A DNA stretch of 64,000 nucleotides. Source: Burkholderiaceae bacterium 26. GTDB taxonomy: Bacteria; Pseudomonadota; Gammaproteobacteria; Burkholderiales; Burkholderiaceae. Below the pieces are notes generated by a model. That model had not been told where the DNA came from and ran no database searches. It saw only the letters and a list, made by a program, of their open reading frames with translations. Where the stretch lies: assembly GCA_000955795.1 (NCBI GenBank), contig JYOB01000016.1, positions 85,885 to 149,884 of the forward strand, in the 5' to 3' direction. The stretch's first letter is position 1. Each line of letters begins with the position of its first letter. Below, in pieces: positions 44,016 through 52,802 of the stretch. A program made the translations under genes and the position numbers.

Positions 44016-44060
44016 GCCCGGCGCCGGAGACATTCAATCCGGCGCCGGGCATGTTGTTTT
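44016..44060 (+). terminator. Intrinsic terminator
   Basis: GCCCGGCGCCGG (44016-44027) pairs perfectly with CCGGCGCCGGGC (44039-44050) around an 11-nt loop, followed by ATGTTGTTTT. A 12-bp GC stem with a T-rich end marks the end of the binding-protein transcript. Confidence 0.85.
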
Positions 44061-44241
44061 GGGTGACGGGCGTTGTAGGCCGATCGCCTCCCTCGGAAGA
44101 GTTACTCCCACACCGCCACCAACGCGCGCTAAAGAACCCGCGCGCCACGGCCGTTACCTGACAGTGGAGACAATCTCGGCAGGCCAGCGCGCAGCGGGAT
44201 TGATATATCAGAACAGATACAACACAAGAGGAAGTCCCGCC

Positions 44242-45807
44242 ATGCAATGGTTCGCCCGTCTCAAGTTGGGTCACAAGCTCATGGGCTTGTTGCTGCTCTG
44301 CGCAGCCACCACGGTGGTTGTTGGGGTGGTCGGTACCGTCAAGGTGCGTGAACTCGCCACCATGCAGACGATGATGTATGAGAGCGAAGTCGTGCCCATC
44401 CGGCAGATTGGCACCGCCGCGTGGCAAGCGGCTGCGCACTATCGGCGGCTGTACGACTACGTTGTGAAGACCGACCCCAAGGGCCGCGAAGACACGCTGG
44501 CATTCAACAAGGGCGGCGAGGCCGCCGTCATCGCCGCGTTCGACTATGAACGCGCGCACCCGTTTGACGATCGGCAAAAGCAATTGCTGGCGGATTTTGA
44601 TGCCACCTGGCCGGTCTATCTTGCTTCCGTGCAGAAGGTGGAAACCCTGGCGCGCCAAGGCGACCAGCCCGCTGCGCTTGCCGAGATGCAAGCCAACACG
44701 GACGGCTTGCACGTGAAGATCCGCAAGATCCTGATCGAATTCTCCAACCTGCGCGATGCCTCGGCCAAAACACGCGCCGAAGCGGGCGTCGCACTCGTTG
44801 CCGGGGTCACGCGCTGGATTGTGGGTTGCGCGGCGGTGGGCGTGGGTATCGCGCTTGCGCTGGGCCTGGCCGTTGCCCGATCGATCGTGCGGCAGATCGG
44901 GGGCGAGCCCGCGCAGGTTGCGCGCGTCGTTGCGCAAATTGCCGGTGGCGACTTACAAACCCGTGTCGATACGCGAGCGGCCGACCGGCAGAGCATCCTG
45001 CATGCGGTCGTGCAAATGCAGGGCAGCCTTGCTGCGGTGGTCGGGTCCATTCGCACGAGCACGGAATCCGTGTCTGTGGCATCGCGCGAGATTGCCAGCG
45101 GCAACATTGATCTGTCCTCGCGCACGGAGCAGCAGGCTGCCTCGCTTGAGCAAACCGCGTCGAGCATGACGCAGTTGACGCAAACCGTGAAGCAGAACGC
45201 AGACAACGCGCGCCAGGCCAATACACTCGCCGCGCTCGCCACGGAAAAGGCAGACGCCGGCAACGACGCCATGCAAGGCATGGTCAGCACCATCGAAAAA
45301 ATCAGCGGCAGCTCGACCAAGATCTCGGAGATCACCGGCGTGATCGAGGGCATCGCGTTCCAGACCAACATCCTCGCGCTCAATGCCGCGGTGGAGGCCG
45401 CGCGTGCCGGCGAGCAAGGCCGCGGCTTTGCCGTGGTGGCTAGCGAGGTGCGCAGCCTTGCGCAGCGCTCTGCGTCCGCCGCCAAGGAGATCAAGACGTT
45501 GATCGGTGCATCGGTCTCGATGATTCAGGACGGCGCAACGCAAGCCTTGGCCGTCGGCTCCACCATCGGGCAGGTGAAAGACGCGATCAAACGCGTGTCC
45601 GACATCGTGGGCGAGATCACCGCCGCGTCGGACGAGCAGACGCGCGGCATCGAGCAAGTCCACACCGCGATTCATCAGATGGACGAGGTGACGCAGCAGA
45701 ACGCCGCGCTGGTGGAAGAAGCGGCTGCGGCTGCCCAATCGCTGGAGGAACAGGCGGGCAAGCTGAAAGACGTCGTGTCGGTGTTCAAGCTGGTGGGAGC
45801 GGGCTGA
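44242..45807 (+). CDS. Methyl-accepting chemotaxis protein
   Basis: A 521-residue chemoreceptor. Helix 1 is at about residues 14-34 and helix 2 at about 190-212; the 155-residue periplasmic part has a four-helix-bundle (4HB_MCP) look with no Cache signature. HAMP follows ([24 protein letters not shown]). The signalling tip [43 protein letters not shown], given here in pieces, is canonical. No C-terminal CheR-binding pentapeptide is present. A TGATATATCA palindrome lies about 30 bases before the ATG. Confidence 0.92.
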   Translation: MQWFARLKLGHKLMGLLLLCAATTVVVGVVGTVKVRELATMQTMMYESEVVPIRQIGTAAWQAAAHYRRLYDYVVKTDPKGREDTLAFNKGGEAAVIAAFDYERAHPFDDRQKQLLADFDATWPVYLASVQKVETLARQGDQPAALAEMQANTDGLHVKIRKILIEFSNLRDASAKTRAEAGVALVAGVTRWIVGCAAVGVGIALALGLAVARSIVRQIGGEPAQVARVVAQIAGGDLQTRVDTRAADRQSILHAVVQMQGSLAAVVGSIRTSTESVSVASREIASGNIDLSSRTEQQAASLEQTASSMTQLTQTVKQNADNARQANTLAALATEKADAGNDAMQGMVSTIEKISGSSTKISEITGVIEGIAFQTNILALNAAVEAARAGEQGRGFAVVASEVRSLAQRSASAAKEIKTLIGASVSMIQDGATQALAVGSTIGQVKDAIKRVSDIVGEITAASDEQTRGIEQVHTAIHQMDEVTQQNAALVEEAAAAAQSLEEQAGKLKDVVSVFKLVGAG

Positions 45808-45849
45808 TAAAGTCACCTTCTCTTTCTTGAAGCTCACTGATACAACGCG

Positions 45850-46311
45850 ATGACGGTATCCCTAAGCCTGGACCCGCAGTTCTTCAACCTGCTGGCCAAC
45901 AGCCATCAGCGGCTCGTTGGCACGCCGCTGATCGACAACGGTATCGCGCCCGCCGATGCGGCCCGGTGGCTTTATGAAGACGCGCCCTTCTGCGTGCTGG
46001 CGCACAACACCGACGCCGATCCGTGCTTCATCTATGCGAACCGGGCCGCGCAGCGCTGCTTTGAATACGATTGGAATGGCATCACGGCGTTACGGTCGCG
46101 TTTTTCGGCAGAGCAACCGAACCGTGAAGAACGCGCGCAATTGCTCGAATCGGTACGCACGCGCGGGTTCGCCACGGGCTATCGGGGCGTGCGCATCTCG
46201 CGCTCCGGAAGGCGATTCTGGATTGAAGGCGGCACCGTTTGGAATCTGATCGACAGCGATGGCGTGTACCACGGGCAAGCCGCGACCTTCCACCACTGGC
46301 ATGACGTGTGA
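45850..46311 (+). CDS. MEKHLA/PAS-like small protein
   Basis: A 153-residue single-domain protein. ARWLYEDAPFCVLAHNTDADPCFIYANRAAQRCFEYDWN in order, followed by GYRGVRISRSGRRFWIEGGTVWNLIDSDG, resembles the MEKHLA domain (a PAS-related fold). It starts 43 bases after the chemoreceptor stop and could be co-transcribed. Function unknown; a sensory or binding role is inferred from the fold. Confidence 0.75.
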   Translation: MTVSLSLDPQFFNLLANSHQRLVGTPLIDNGIAPADAARWLYEDAPFCVLAHNTDADPCFIYANRAAQRCFEYDWNGITALRSRFSAEQPNREERAQLLESVRTRGFATGYRGVRISRSGRRFWIEGGTVWNLIDSDGVYHGQAATFHHWHDV

Positions 46312-46351
46312 TTTGCGGGGCTAGTGCGCGTGCGCAGGCACGCCGCTGAAC

Positions 46352-46376
46352 TTCGCACGCACAGCTCTCGCTTCGC
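46352..46376 (+). promoter_or_regulatory. Perfect PIP/hrpII box
   Basis: TTCGC at 46352-46356 and TTCGC at 46372-46376 with exactly 15 bases between them (also TTCG-N16-TTCG) match both the plant-inducible promoter box and the Ralstonia hrpII box. Below it, CACTGT (46411-46416) fits a YANNNT -10 at 35 nt; CAAC at 46408 is nearer to the usual 31 nt but lacks the final T. The effector ATG at 46449 follows. Confidence 0.75.
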
Positions 46377-46448
46377 ACAGGCGCATTTGCGCGACGCGCA
46401 CCCCACGCAACACTGTCGGCTTCGTTGAATTCCCCGTTGGAGACCAAC

Positions 46449-47276
46449 ATGGGGCTTTGCATTTCGAAGCCGGCCGGCACCTCGATCAACCGCGCGCGCG
46501 ACACCCAGCCCGCGACGGCGCCATCAACTCAGCGCACCGGCCATGCGCAAGCGCCCAACGCCCGCCAGGCTGGTGGGCAACTGAGCCAACTGGGCAACAT
46601 GAGCCGCAACCGGGCGGCCACGTCGGGCGCCGGCACGTCGTCGCTGCAAACGCGGCGCACCGCGGTCCTTCCGTCTGCGCAGCATGACGGCCCATCGCAG
46701 ACGCAAACGGCTGTCGCAGCCGTGCTGACCCACGTGCGCGAGACCTACTACAAGCCCAATCTGAAGTCGGGCAACAAGGTGAGGGGCGATACCGAGGCAG
46801 AACGCCTTCGGCAGCAGCGCGCGACCGATGAAGTCAATCGGATACGCAGCCAGCCCAACGCGTTGCTCGCTGTGCAGAAAGGCAAGGCGCACCAGTGCCA
46901 GGAGCTGGCGCTGTTGGCAGTGCATCATCTTTGGCAGGACCACGCGCTGCCCGCAGAAAATCTGGAACTCGGCGGCGATGACGACGACGTTGCCCACTGC
47001 GTTGCCGTCGTTGGCCTGGCACCCCATCAGCTTCATAGCAACATGAAGCTATGGCATCCGGACACCTTGATCTGTGATCCATGGTGCAATATTGCCTGCC
47101 GGGCAAAGGACTACCCCAAGCAGTTCATCGACAAGATGAAGAAGTGGGAAAGCCAAGACAAGCTGGTCGGTTATCGGCGCATGGGCTTTGTACAGCCAAC
47201 CGAACCGGCGTGGATCAGAGACGTGCTGCGGGGCGATAGGACCGCATCGAACCCGTTCGAAAGCCAATCGCCCTGA
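46449..47276 (+). CDS. Candidate type III effector, acylated Cys-protease/transglutaminase-like
   Basis: A 275-residue protein starting MGLCISKPAG, a eukaryotic N-myristoylation motif (Gly2) with a palmitoylation-type Cys4, typical of effectors that dock at the host plasma membrane. Residues 10-85 are low in structure and rich in Ser/Thr/Gln/Ala. The C-terminal domain has a Cys-His-Asp arrangement: GKAHQCQELALLAVHHL (Cys150), DVAHCVAVVG (His183) and LICDPWCN (Asp210), as in papain- or transglutaminase-fold effectors. GGAG 6 bases before the ATG fixes the start. A perfect PIP box precedes it and a strong terminator follows. Confidence 0.7.
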   Translation: MGLCISKPAGTSINRARDTQPATAPSTQRTGHAQAPNARQAGGQLSQLGNMSRNRAATSGAGTSSLQTRRTAVLPSAQHDGPSQTQTAVAAVLTHVRETYYKPNLKSGNKVRGDTEAERLRQQRATDEVNRIRSQPNALLAVQKGKAHQCQELALLAVHHLWQDHALPAENLELGGDDDDVAHCVAVVGLAPHQLHSNMKLWHPDTLICDPWCNIACRAKDYPKQFIDKMKKWESQDKLVGYRRMGFVQPTEPAWIRDVLRGDRTASNPFESQSP

Positions 47277-47309
47277 CCCGACGTGTTTCGATGCCCGCCG
47301 AGCCAGCAG

Positions 47310-47336
47310 AACCCGCCTCCAAGGCGGGTTTTTTGT
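47310..47336 (+). terminator. Intrinsic terminator
   Basis: AACCCGCCT (47310-47318) pairs with AGGCGGGTT (47322-47330) around a 3-nt loop and runs into TTTTTG. It closes the effector transcript, so the effector is monocistronic. Confidence 0.9.
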
Positions 47337-47472
47337 TGCCCATGATCGACATCCGCCCAACGCAGTTTCCGGTGGTCTCAGGCTCCGGCCCGATGTTTTA
47401 GATCTCAGAGCCTCGCGTTTGGTGTTGCGGGGCCCGGCGTAGAATCCGTTCGCCAAGGAACCCGCCACGACC

Positions 47473-48036
47473 ATGCTCGCTCGCACCATCGCAACGCTCT
47501 GCGCCATCGCGCCTCTCGCGGGGTGCGTCAGCTATCAAGACCCGCGCACGCCCGAACAGCAGAAGGTCGCGCAGCAGCGGGCCGCCAATGAACTGGTCGG
47601 CAGCTACACCATCACAGACAGCCGCAACGACGATGGCCGCGGCTATACGCAAGCCATCGTCAGCAAGCAAGACGGCTCAGATCAACTCAGCCTGCAGTTG
47701 GTGGGCCCTGCCACCGGCGCAATAACGTTGGCAGGCTCAGACTGCCGAGGGTGGTACGCCGAGAACCAACGCTACACCGCCATGCAGTGCGATGCGTTGA
47801 CTGGCGAGGTCAACTTCTTCTCTCTGATGCGGCAGGCCAACCCAGACCCGGTGAACTCCGGCACCATGCCACCGTCGTTCCAGACGATGGTGGTTTCACA
47901 AGGCAGCTATCTCTTCGACATTGCAGACCGCAGCGGGCGGCATCACTATTACGTGTTGACGAAGACACCACTGCAGCAGATGCCCGAAACGCCCGGCGCA
48001 ATGCGGCGATGGCCGGCACCGCGCTCAACGCAATAG
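47473..48036 (+). CDS. Putative lipoprotein
   Basis: A 187-residue protein with a lipoprotein signal: MLARTIATLCAIAPLAGC, lipobox LAGC at residues 15-18. The mature part is a small domain with Cys in GSDCRGWYA and MQCDAL, and polar, Gln-rich start (PRTPEQQKVAQQR). Anchored to the inner or outer membrane. Family not recognised. The next gene begins 78 bases downstream on the same strand. Confidence 0.7.
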   Translation: MLARTIATLCAIAPLAGCVSYQDPRTPEQQKVAQQRAANELVGSYTITDSRNDDGRGYTQAIVSKQDGSDQLSLQLVGPATGAITLAGSDCRGWYAENQRYTAMQCDALTGEVNFFSLMRQANPDPVNSGTMPPSFQTMVVSQGSYLFDIADRSGRHHYYVLTKTPLQQMPETPGAMRRWPAPRSTQ

Positions 48037-48114
48037 ACTCCACCGGCTGGTGTTCCGTCATCTCGCCGGCTTAGCATTCACAACACAACAACGTACGTTC
48101 AGAAGGGGTAGGAG

Positions 48115-48789
48115 TTGTCGAAAAAGATCATCTCGCTGGTCTTGGCCTGCGCTTGCAGCATGAGCCAAGCGGCCTTCGGACAAATCTCAATGGCAGCGCC
48201 CCTGACAGACGCGCCGCAAAACGAAGCGCTCCAGACGGAAGTCATTCAAGCGGGCACACCTCAAGCGGAAGCGCCCATGCCGGAAGCCCCGCAAGCGGAA
48301 GCGCCCGCCCCGGAGCCCGCCCCCAGAGCTGCGCCCGTCGTCAAGGTCGAACTAAGCTACTGGGAAGCCGAAGGCCTGAGCGCGCGGATGCGCAAGGCGC
48401 GTGCGATCACGTTGTATTTGATGGACCCCGCCGTGGCATCGCTCAAGGCCGTGGACGAAGCGCAACTGAAAGACGCCGGTTGCGAATACAGCACCGAAGA
48501 CGCCGCGCTCATCGCCAACTTTGCGGAATCCATCGAGCGCACCAGCGTGCGCAGCAACTCGTTCGTACTGCAGTTCGAGCCTCGCGAGGCCGTCTACCTG
48601 GCGCTTGGCGGCGGCAGCGAGATGAAGCTGCTGTTTGAGAAGACCTACCAGAATCAATCGGAAGTGCTGGGGCAGATCAATGGTCAACCGGTCACGGTCA
48701 GCAAGAGCCTGGTGGAAGGCCTGTACCGGTGGGCGGCGAAGGTTGACCGCGTCCGTCGCTGCGAAAACTTTGTAGGCAAGTACCGGTAA
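48115..48789 (+). CDS. Exported protein with Glu-Ala-Pro repeats
   Basis: A 224-residue exported protein. The signal peptide covers residues 1-22 (IISLVLACACSMSQAAFG). Residues about 38-72 are a Pro/Glu/Ala-rich spacer of imperfect APQAE/APMPE repeats, which would extend across the periplasm or cell wall. The remaining 150 residues are a mixed domain of unknown function with two late Cys (DAGCEYS, RRCENFVG). TTG at 48115 is the likely start, with AAGGGG 6 bases upstream. Confidence 0.65.
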   Translation: MSKKIISLVLACACSMSQAAFGQISMAAPLTDAPQNEALQTEVIQAGTPQAEAPMPEAPQAEAPAPEPAPRAAPVVKVELSYWEAEGLSARMRKARAITLYLMDPAVASLKAVDEAQLKDAGCEYSTEDAALIANFAESIERTSVRSNSFVLQFEPREAVYLALGGGSEMKLLFEKTYQNQSEVLGQINGQPVTVSKSLVEGLYRWAAKVDRVRRCENFVGKYR

Positions 48790-48808
48790 GCCCAGCGCGC
48801 CCCCGCCT

Positions 48809-50983
48809 TCAAAGCGCGTATGCCAACGGCCGCAGGTTGGCATCCAGCACGAACTGCTGACACACGCTCGGCGCCAGCGGACGGCTGAAGAAATACCCCT
48901 GAAAACGGTCGCACCCCAGGGCCGACAGGCGCTTGAGCTGCTGTTCAGTCTCCACACCCTCCACCACCGTCGACAGGTTCAGCGTCCGGCTCAGGCTCGC
49001 GATGCTGCGCACGATGTGTTCGTTGATGCTGCCCGCGCTCACATCTGCCAGAGAGCGGTCGATCTTCACGGTGTCCAGCGGCAGCTCGCGCAGGTAGTGC
49101 AGCGACGTATGGCCCATCCCGAAATCATCGAGCGCGACTTTCACGCCAGCCTCCCGCAACTGTTTCAGGTTGCCGATGGCGTTGATGTCCGGCAGCAGCA
49201 TCGTGGATTCAGTGATCTCCAGTTCGAGCTGCGTTGGCGACAACCCTTCGCGGTGCAGGATGTCGAGCACGTTGCGGTGGAACGCATAGTCCAGCAACTG
49301 CCGTGGCGACAGATTGACGGCGACCACGAAATCGTCCGGCAAGACATCGCGCCACGCAGCGCGCTGCTGACACGCCAGCGACAGGATGCGCAGGCCCAAC
49401 TGGTCGATCTGGTCAATGTCATCGGCCAGCGCCACGATAATCGGCGGCGCCACGCGCCCCAGCACCGGGTGCTGCCAGCGCAGCAGCGCCTCGGCGCCAA
49501 ACACGCGCCCGGTTGTGCAATCCACCTGCGGCTGAAACTCCAGAAAGATCTGGCCTTCTTTCTTGATGGCGCCTTCCAGGTCGCTGGCCAGCGCCACCGC
49601 CATGCGGCCCTCGTCGCCGGGCAGGTCCAGACAGCGCCGGCCCTTGACGCTCACCTCGGGCGACTCGGCAATCTGCAGCAGAGAAGCCAGTACGTCCTGA
49701 CTGCGCCGTGCGGACAAGACATCCGCCATGCGCACAAACGGAAGGTAGATTGCCGCGCCCGCCGCCAGGGCAATGAGCTGGACCACCGCGCCTGATACCG
49801 AGCCCGTGGCCGCGTAGCCGCTGAACAGCGCCGGCGTGGTCCACGCCACGCTGCTGTAGCCGGTCTTGGGCATCAGGTCAGCAACGGTGGCCGCATAAGC
49901 GATCAGAATCTGCACTACCGGTGTGAGCAGGAACGGAATGGCATAGACGGGGTTCAGCACCAGCGGCAGCCCGAACAGCAATGGCTCGTTCACGTTGAAC
50001 AGCGCCGGCAGCATGACCACGAACGCCATCTTGCGCCCCCGCAGCGTGCGCCTGGACATGAGCAGCGCCAGGATCAGGCTGAGCGTGCCGCCCGAGCCAC
50101 CCATGCGCGCGAATACCGCAAAGAAGTTGTCAGTGAACATGAACGGCGGATAGCCACCGCTGGCAACTGCCGCCGCATTGGCCTGCGCGGCGGGCTCCAG
50201 TATGTGTTGGTGGACGGCAAACAGCGCGTTCGGCCCATGGATGCCAAACAGCCAGAGCACCTGCGCCGCGGTCTCGTAGGCAAGCCCAAACAGCAGGCTG
50301 TTGGAGACCTCCGAATACGGCGCCTCCAGGTGCGTGCCAAATGCAGCCATGAGCTGCGGCCAACCCGCCCAGGCCATGGCGACCTTGAGCACCGCAAACG
50401 TCAAGATCGTCAGCATGCCGGCCGGCATGACCGACAGCACATCGCCCACCAGCAGATCGTTACTCAAGTGGTGGGACGGAATGCGCAAACGGCGGATGCC
50501 GCACAGCTTCAGAAACAGGCTGCCGCCCAGCGACGCGACCAGCAAAGCGCCAAACAGCCCTTGCCCCAGCGAAAGCGATGCCATCAAAGGCGCATTCGCA
50601 TCTGGCGCAATGAGCGTAAAGAAACACGACACCACCACCACCGCCGCCACGGTCGGGTTGACCACACGATGCCCGGCGCGCTGGTTGTGCAGCTTCGTCA
50701 GCACTTCGGCAAACCCAAAGAGGGCGACCAGCGCGCCGATGCCGATCGTTCCGGCCAACACGCTGTCGCAAAAGACATCCAGCCGCGTGCCAAAGGCATT
50801 CAACAGCGCGTGGCGCATGCCGGCGGTGGGCGGGTTGCGCAAGAGCAGCGCCAGCGCGCCCACCATGATGAGCGGCAAAGAGAGCGCCAGCCCGCGCCGA
50901 ACGGAAATGAAATACGGCCCGCGGTCGAAGCGCTCGGCAGCGCTCAACAACCTCAGCCAGGGCGATAGCGCCTGCGTCGTCAT
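48809..50983 (-). CDS. PTS EIIC membrane domain fused to EAL phosphodiesterase
   Basis: A 724-residue fusion. Residues about 15-440 look like a lactose/cellobiose-type PTS EIIC permease domain (SLPLIMVGALALLLRNPP; FGIHGPNALFAVHQ; FNVNEPLLFGLPLVLNP, the substrate-site NEP motif). Residues about 465-715 are an EAL domain: FEFQPQVD, FGAEALLRW, LELEITES, VALDDFGMGHTSL, VKIDRS and VVEGVET, so the metal- and cyclic-di-GMP-binding residues look intact. It probably links sugar sensing in the membrane to c-di-GMP breakdown; no PTS EIIA or EIIB gene is nearby. Confidence 0.88.
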   Translation of the reverse strand: MTTQALSPWLRLLSAAERFDRGPYFISVRRGLALSLPLIMVGALALLLRNPPTAGMRHALLNAFGTRLDVFCDSVLAGTIGIGALVALFGFAEVLTKLHNQRAGHRVVNPTVAAVVVVSCFFTLIAPDANAPLMASLSLGQGLFGALLVASLGGSLFLKLCGIRRLRIPSHHLSNDLLVGDVLSVMPAGMLTILTFAVLKVAMAWAGWPQLMAAFGTHLEAPYSEVSNSLLFGLAYETAAQVLWLFGIHGPNALFAVHQHILEPAAQANAAAVASGGYPPFMFTDNFFAVFARMGGSGGTLSLILALLMSRRTLRGRKMAFVVMLPALFNVNEPLLFGLPLVLNPVYAIPFLLTPVVQILIAYAATVADLMPKTGYSSVAWTTPALFSGYAATGSVSGAVVQLIALAAGAAIYLPFVRMADVLSARRSQDVLASLLQIAESPEVSVKGRRCLDLPGDEGRMAVALASDLEGAIKKEGQIFLEFQPQVDCTTGRVFGAEALLRWQHPVLGRVAPPIIVALADDIDQIDQLGLRILSLACQQRAAWRDVLPDDFVVAVNLSPRQLLDYAFHRNVLDILHREGLSPTQLELEITESTMLLPDINAIGNLKQLREAGVKVALDDFGMGHTSLHYLRELPLDTVKIDRSLADVSAGSINEHIVRSIASLSRTLNLSTVVEGVETEQQLKRLSALGCDRFQGYFFSRPLAPSVCQQFVLDANLRPLAYAL

Positions 50984-51271
50984 AGGACTGGATCTTGTTC
51001 GAGGTGGATCGGCAACATCCCGGGTAGCCTGGAGCGTTGCCTATCGGGCTATGCATCGTAATCGACACGATCTGGCGTGCGCTGAAGCGAAACCCCTTCC
51101 GCAATACGCAAAAATGCTCACCTGCCCATGGCAAGCTTTGTGCAGTACCTAGGGGAAACCCGAAGTCTTGATGCGTCGCCGGGCCCCGGCGCGCACCACA
51201 ACAAGGCATCGGCACCAACCTGGCGCCCGTCCTATGTACGTCGCGCCCCAGAATCTGCAACGATCTTGCTT

Positions 51272-52342
51272 ATGTCGATTTCCATTCGTGCGCCCCGCAC
51301 CGTGAAACTACCTGCACCCTTTCTGTCCCTGCTCCGCCTCGTGCGAGACCCGCATCGGCGCTATCAGCATGCGCGGTACATCCATGCCACGCGCGTCGGG
51401 CTGGGCGTGCTGCTCTCCATTGCCGTCACGTCCGGCTTTGGATGGCCGCATGGCGAGTGGGCCACCATCTCGCTGCTGATCGTCATTGCCGGCCTGCAGC
51501 ACCACGGCAACATCCGCAAACGCGCGGCCGAACGCGCCTGGGGCACCCTCATCGGCGCGGTGGCGGGCCTGTTGATCATCGTTCAGCAGACGTGGCTTGG
51601 GCACCTGCCGCTCACGTATGCGCTCACGGCCATTGCATGCGGCATCTGCGCGTATCACGCCATCGGCAAGGGCGGCTATATCGCGCTGCTGGCCGCCATC
51701 ACACTGGTCATCGTGGTGGGGCATGGCGACAACAACCTGCTCGACGGCGCCTGGCGCACGCTCAACGTGCTGGTAGGGATTGCCATTGCGCTGCTGTTCT
51801 CGTTTGCGCTGCCGCTGTATGCCACCTACTCGTGGCGCTACCGGCTGGCCGATGCACTGCGTGAATGTGCCCGGGCATATGCCGGCCTCGGCCAAGCCGG
51901 TGAAGCCTCGGGCGAGCGCAGCAAGCACCTCGGCAAGCTCAATACGCTGCTGGTGCAGTTGCGCTCGCTCATGCCGTCGGTGTCCAAAGAGATTGACGTC
52001 CCCGTGGAGCGGCTGGAGAACATCCAGCGCAGCCTGCGCATCTGCATCAGCACGCTGGAGCTGCTCAATGCAACGCACGGGTCGTTGGGTGCGCCCAGCA
52101 CTGGCACCCTGCCCGGCGTGGGCGCCCGGCGCATTCGTGACACGCTGATCGGCATGTCGCGGGCATTGCGGTTCGGCACGGTGGCGCGCCTGGCACGGCC
52201 ACGCGCGGTGGACCCCGCCGAGGCGAGCCCCACGGCCAGCTCACCAACGGTGGAAAGCGCGCTTGCAGAGGGCTTTGCCAACGAGATCGAGAACCTCCGG
52301 CGGCAATTGCTGGCGATTGCGCCGCAGTGGAATATCGGGTGA
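51272..52342 (+). CDS. FUSC-family membrane protein
   Basis: A 356-residue protein with about six helices in its first 200 residues, including HATRVGLGVLLSIAVTSGFGWPHGEWATISLLIVI and LNVLVGIAIALLFSFALPLYATYSWRYRLAD in parts, a fusaric-acid-resistance-like (FUSC/AaeB) N-terminal domain. The C-terminal 150 residues are a cytoplasmic helical domain. These proteins are putative aromatic-acid effluxers. The start at 51272 (MSISIRAP) is chosen over an in-frame ATG at 51128, which would add a stretch of non-conserved sequence. A terminator lies downstream. Confidence 0.8.
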   Translation: MSISIRAPRTVKLPAPFLSLLRLVRDPHRRYQHARYIHATRVGLGVLLSIAVTSGFGWPHGEWATISLLIVIAGLQHHGNIRKRAAERAWGTLIGAVAGLLIIVQQTWLGHLPLTYALTAIACGICAYHAIGKGGYIALLAAITLVIVVGHGDNNLLDGAWRTLNVLVGIAIALLFSFALPLYATYSWRYRLADALRECARAYAGLGQAGEASGERSKHLGKLNTLLVQLRSLMPSVSKEIDVPVERLENIQRSLRICISTLELLNATHGSLGAPSTGTLPGVGARRIRDTLIGMSRALRFGTVARLARPRAVDPAEASPTASSPTVESALAEGFANEIENLRRQLLAIAPQWNIG

Positions 52343-52479
52343 AGCCGGGGCGCTGAGTATGCCGAGGGCGGCGCACGCATTGCTCAATTATTCTCAACTA
52401 CGCATGCTGGTGTGGTGCCAGGTGGGTAGAGTGGCGCGTAGCCATATTTCACGAGCCTTCGTGAAGAACATGGCCGGAG

Positions 52480-52515
52480 AGCCCCGGGGATTGACCACCT
52501 CGGGGCTTTTCTCTT
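52480..52515 (+). terminator. Intrinsic terminator after FUSC gene
   Basis: AGCCCCG (52480-52486) pairs with CGGGGCT (52501-52507) around a 14-nt loop; TTTCTCTTT follows. It separates the FUSC transcript from the effector promoter. Confidence 0.7.
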
Positions 52516-52661
52516 TCGGAGAGCCCTATACAAGCGAGCGCGGTCAATGCGGAAGGCGCACCGATGCCTGGACGAGTTCGTTCGCAGCCATCGATACCGA
52601 CCACGCATGGCGCCGGGGTGCCGCACCGGGAAAGGGCTCACGCTATGGCGCGGTGTGTTCC

Positions 52662-52722
52662 TTCGGAGCAAGCGTCATGCGTTCGGGCTGGCGCACACGG
52701 CGCTGCTGCGAATTCTTATGCT
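52662..52722 (+). promoter_or_regulatory. hrpII promoter of the PopP2-like effector
   Basis: TTCG at 52662-52665 and TTCG at 52682-52685 are separated by 16 bases (both halves extend to TTCGG). TATGCT at 52717-52722 is 31 nt after the box, the expected -10. This is the HrpB-dependent promoter layout. Both possible start codons, GTG 52770 and ATG 52803, lie downstream. Confidence 0.8.
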
Positions 52723-52802
52723 GAAGCGGTAGCGACATTGCGAACGTCGCCCGTCACGCTTCTTACGGCGTGATCGAGCCCACAACGCCACAGCCAGCCC
52801 GC

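Larger units (their letters stand above)
52343..52802. other. Intergenic region with terminator and hrpII promoter
   Basis: The 460 bases between the FUSC gene and the PopP2-like gene have no convincing gene. They carry the terminator at 52480-52515 and the hrpII promoter at 52662-52722. Confidence 0.5.

Noticed and set aside
51120..51210. GACGC- and GCACAAAGC-like pieces on the minus strand upstream of the EIIC-EAL gene, considered as a second c-di-GMP aptamer
   Set aside because: The conserved blocks are out of order and no closing GGCAA/TTGCC helix could be drawn.
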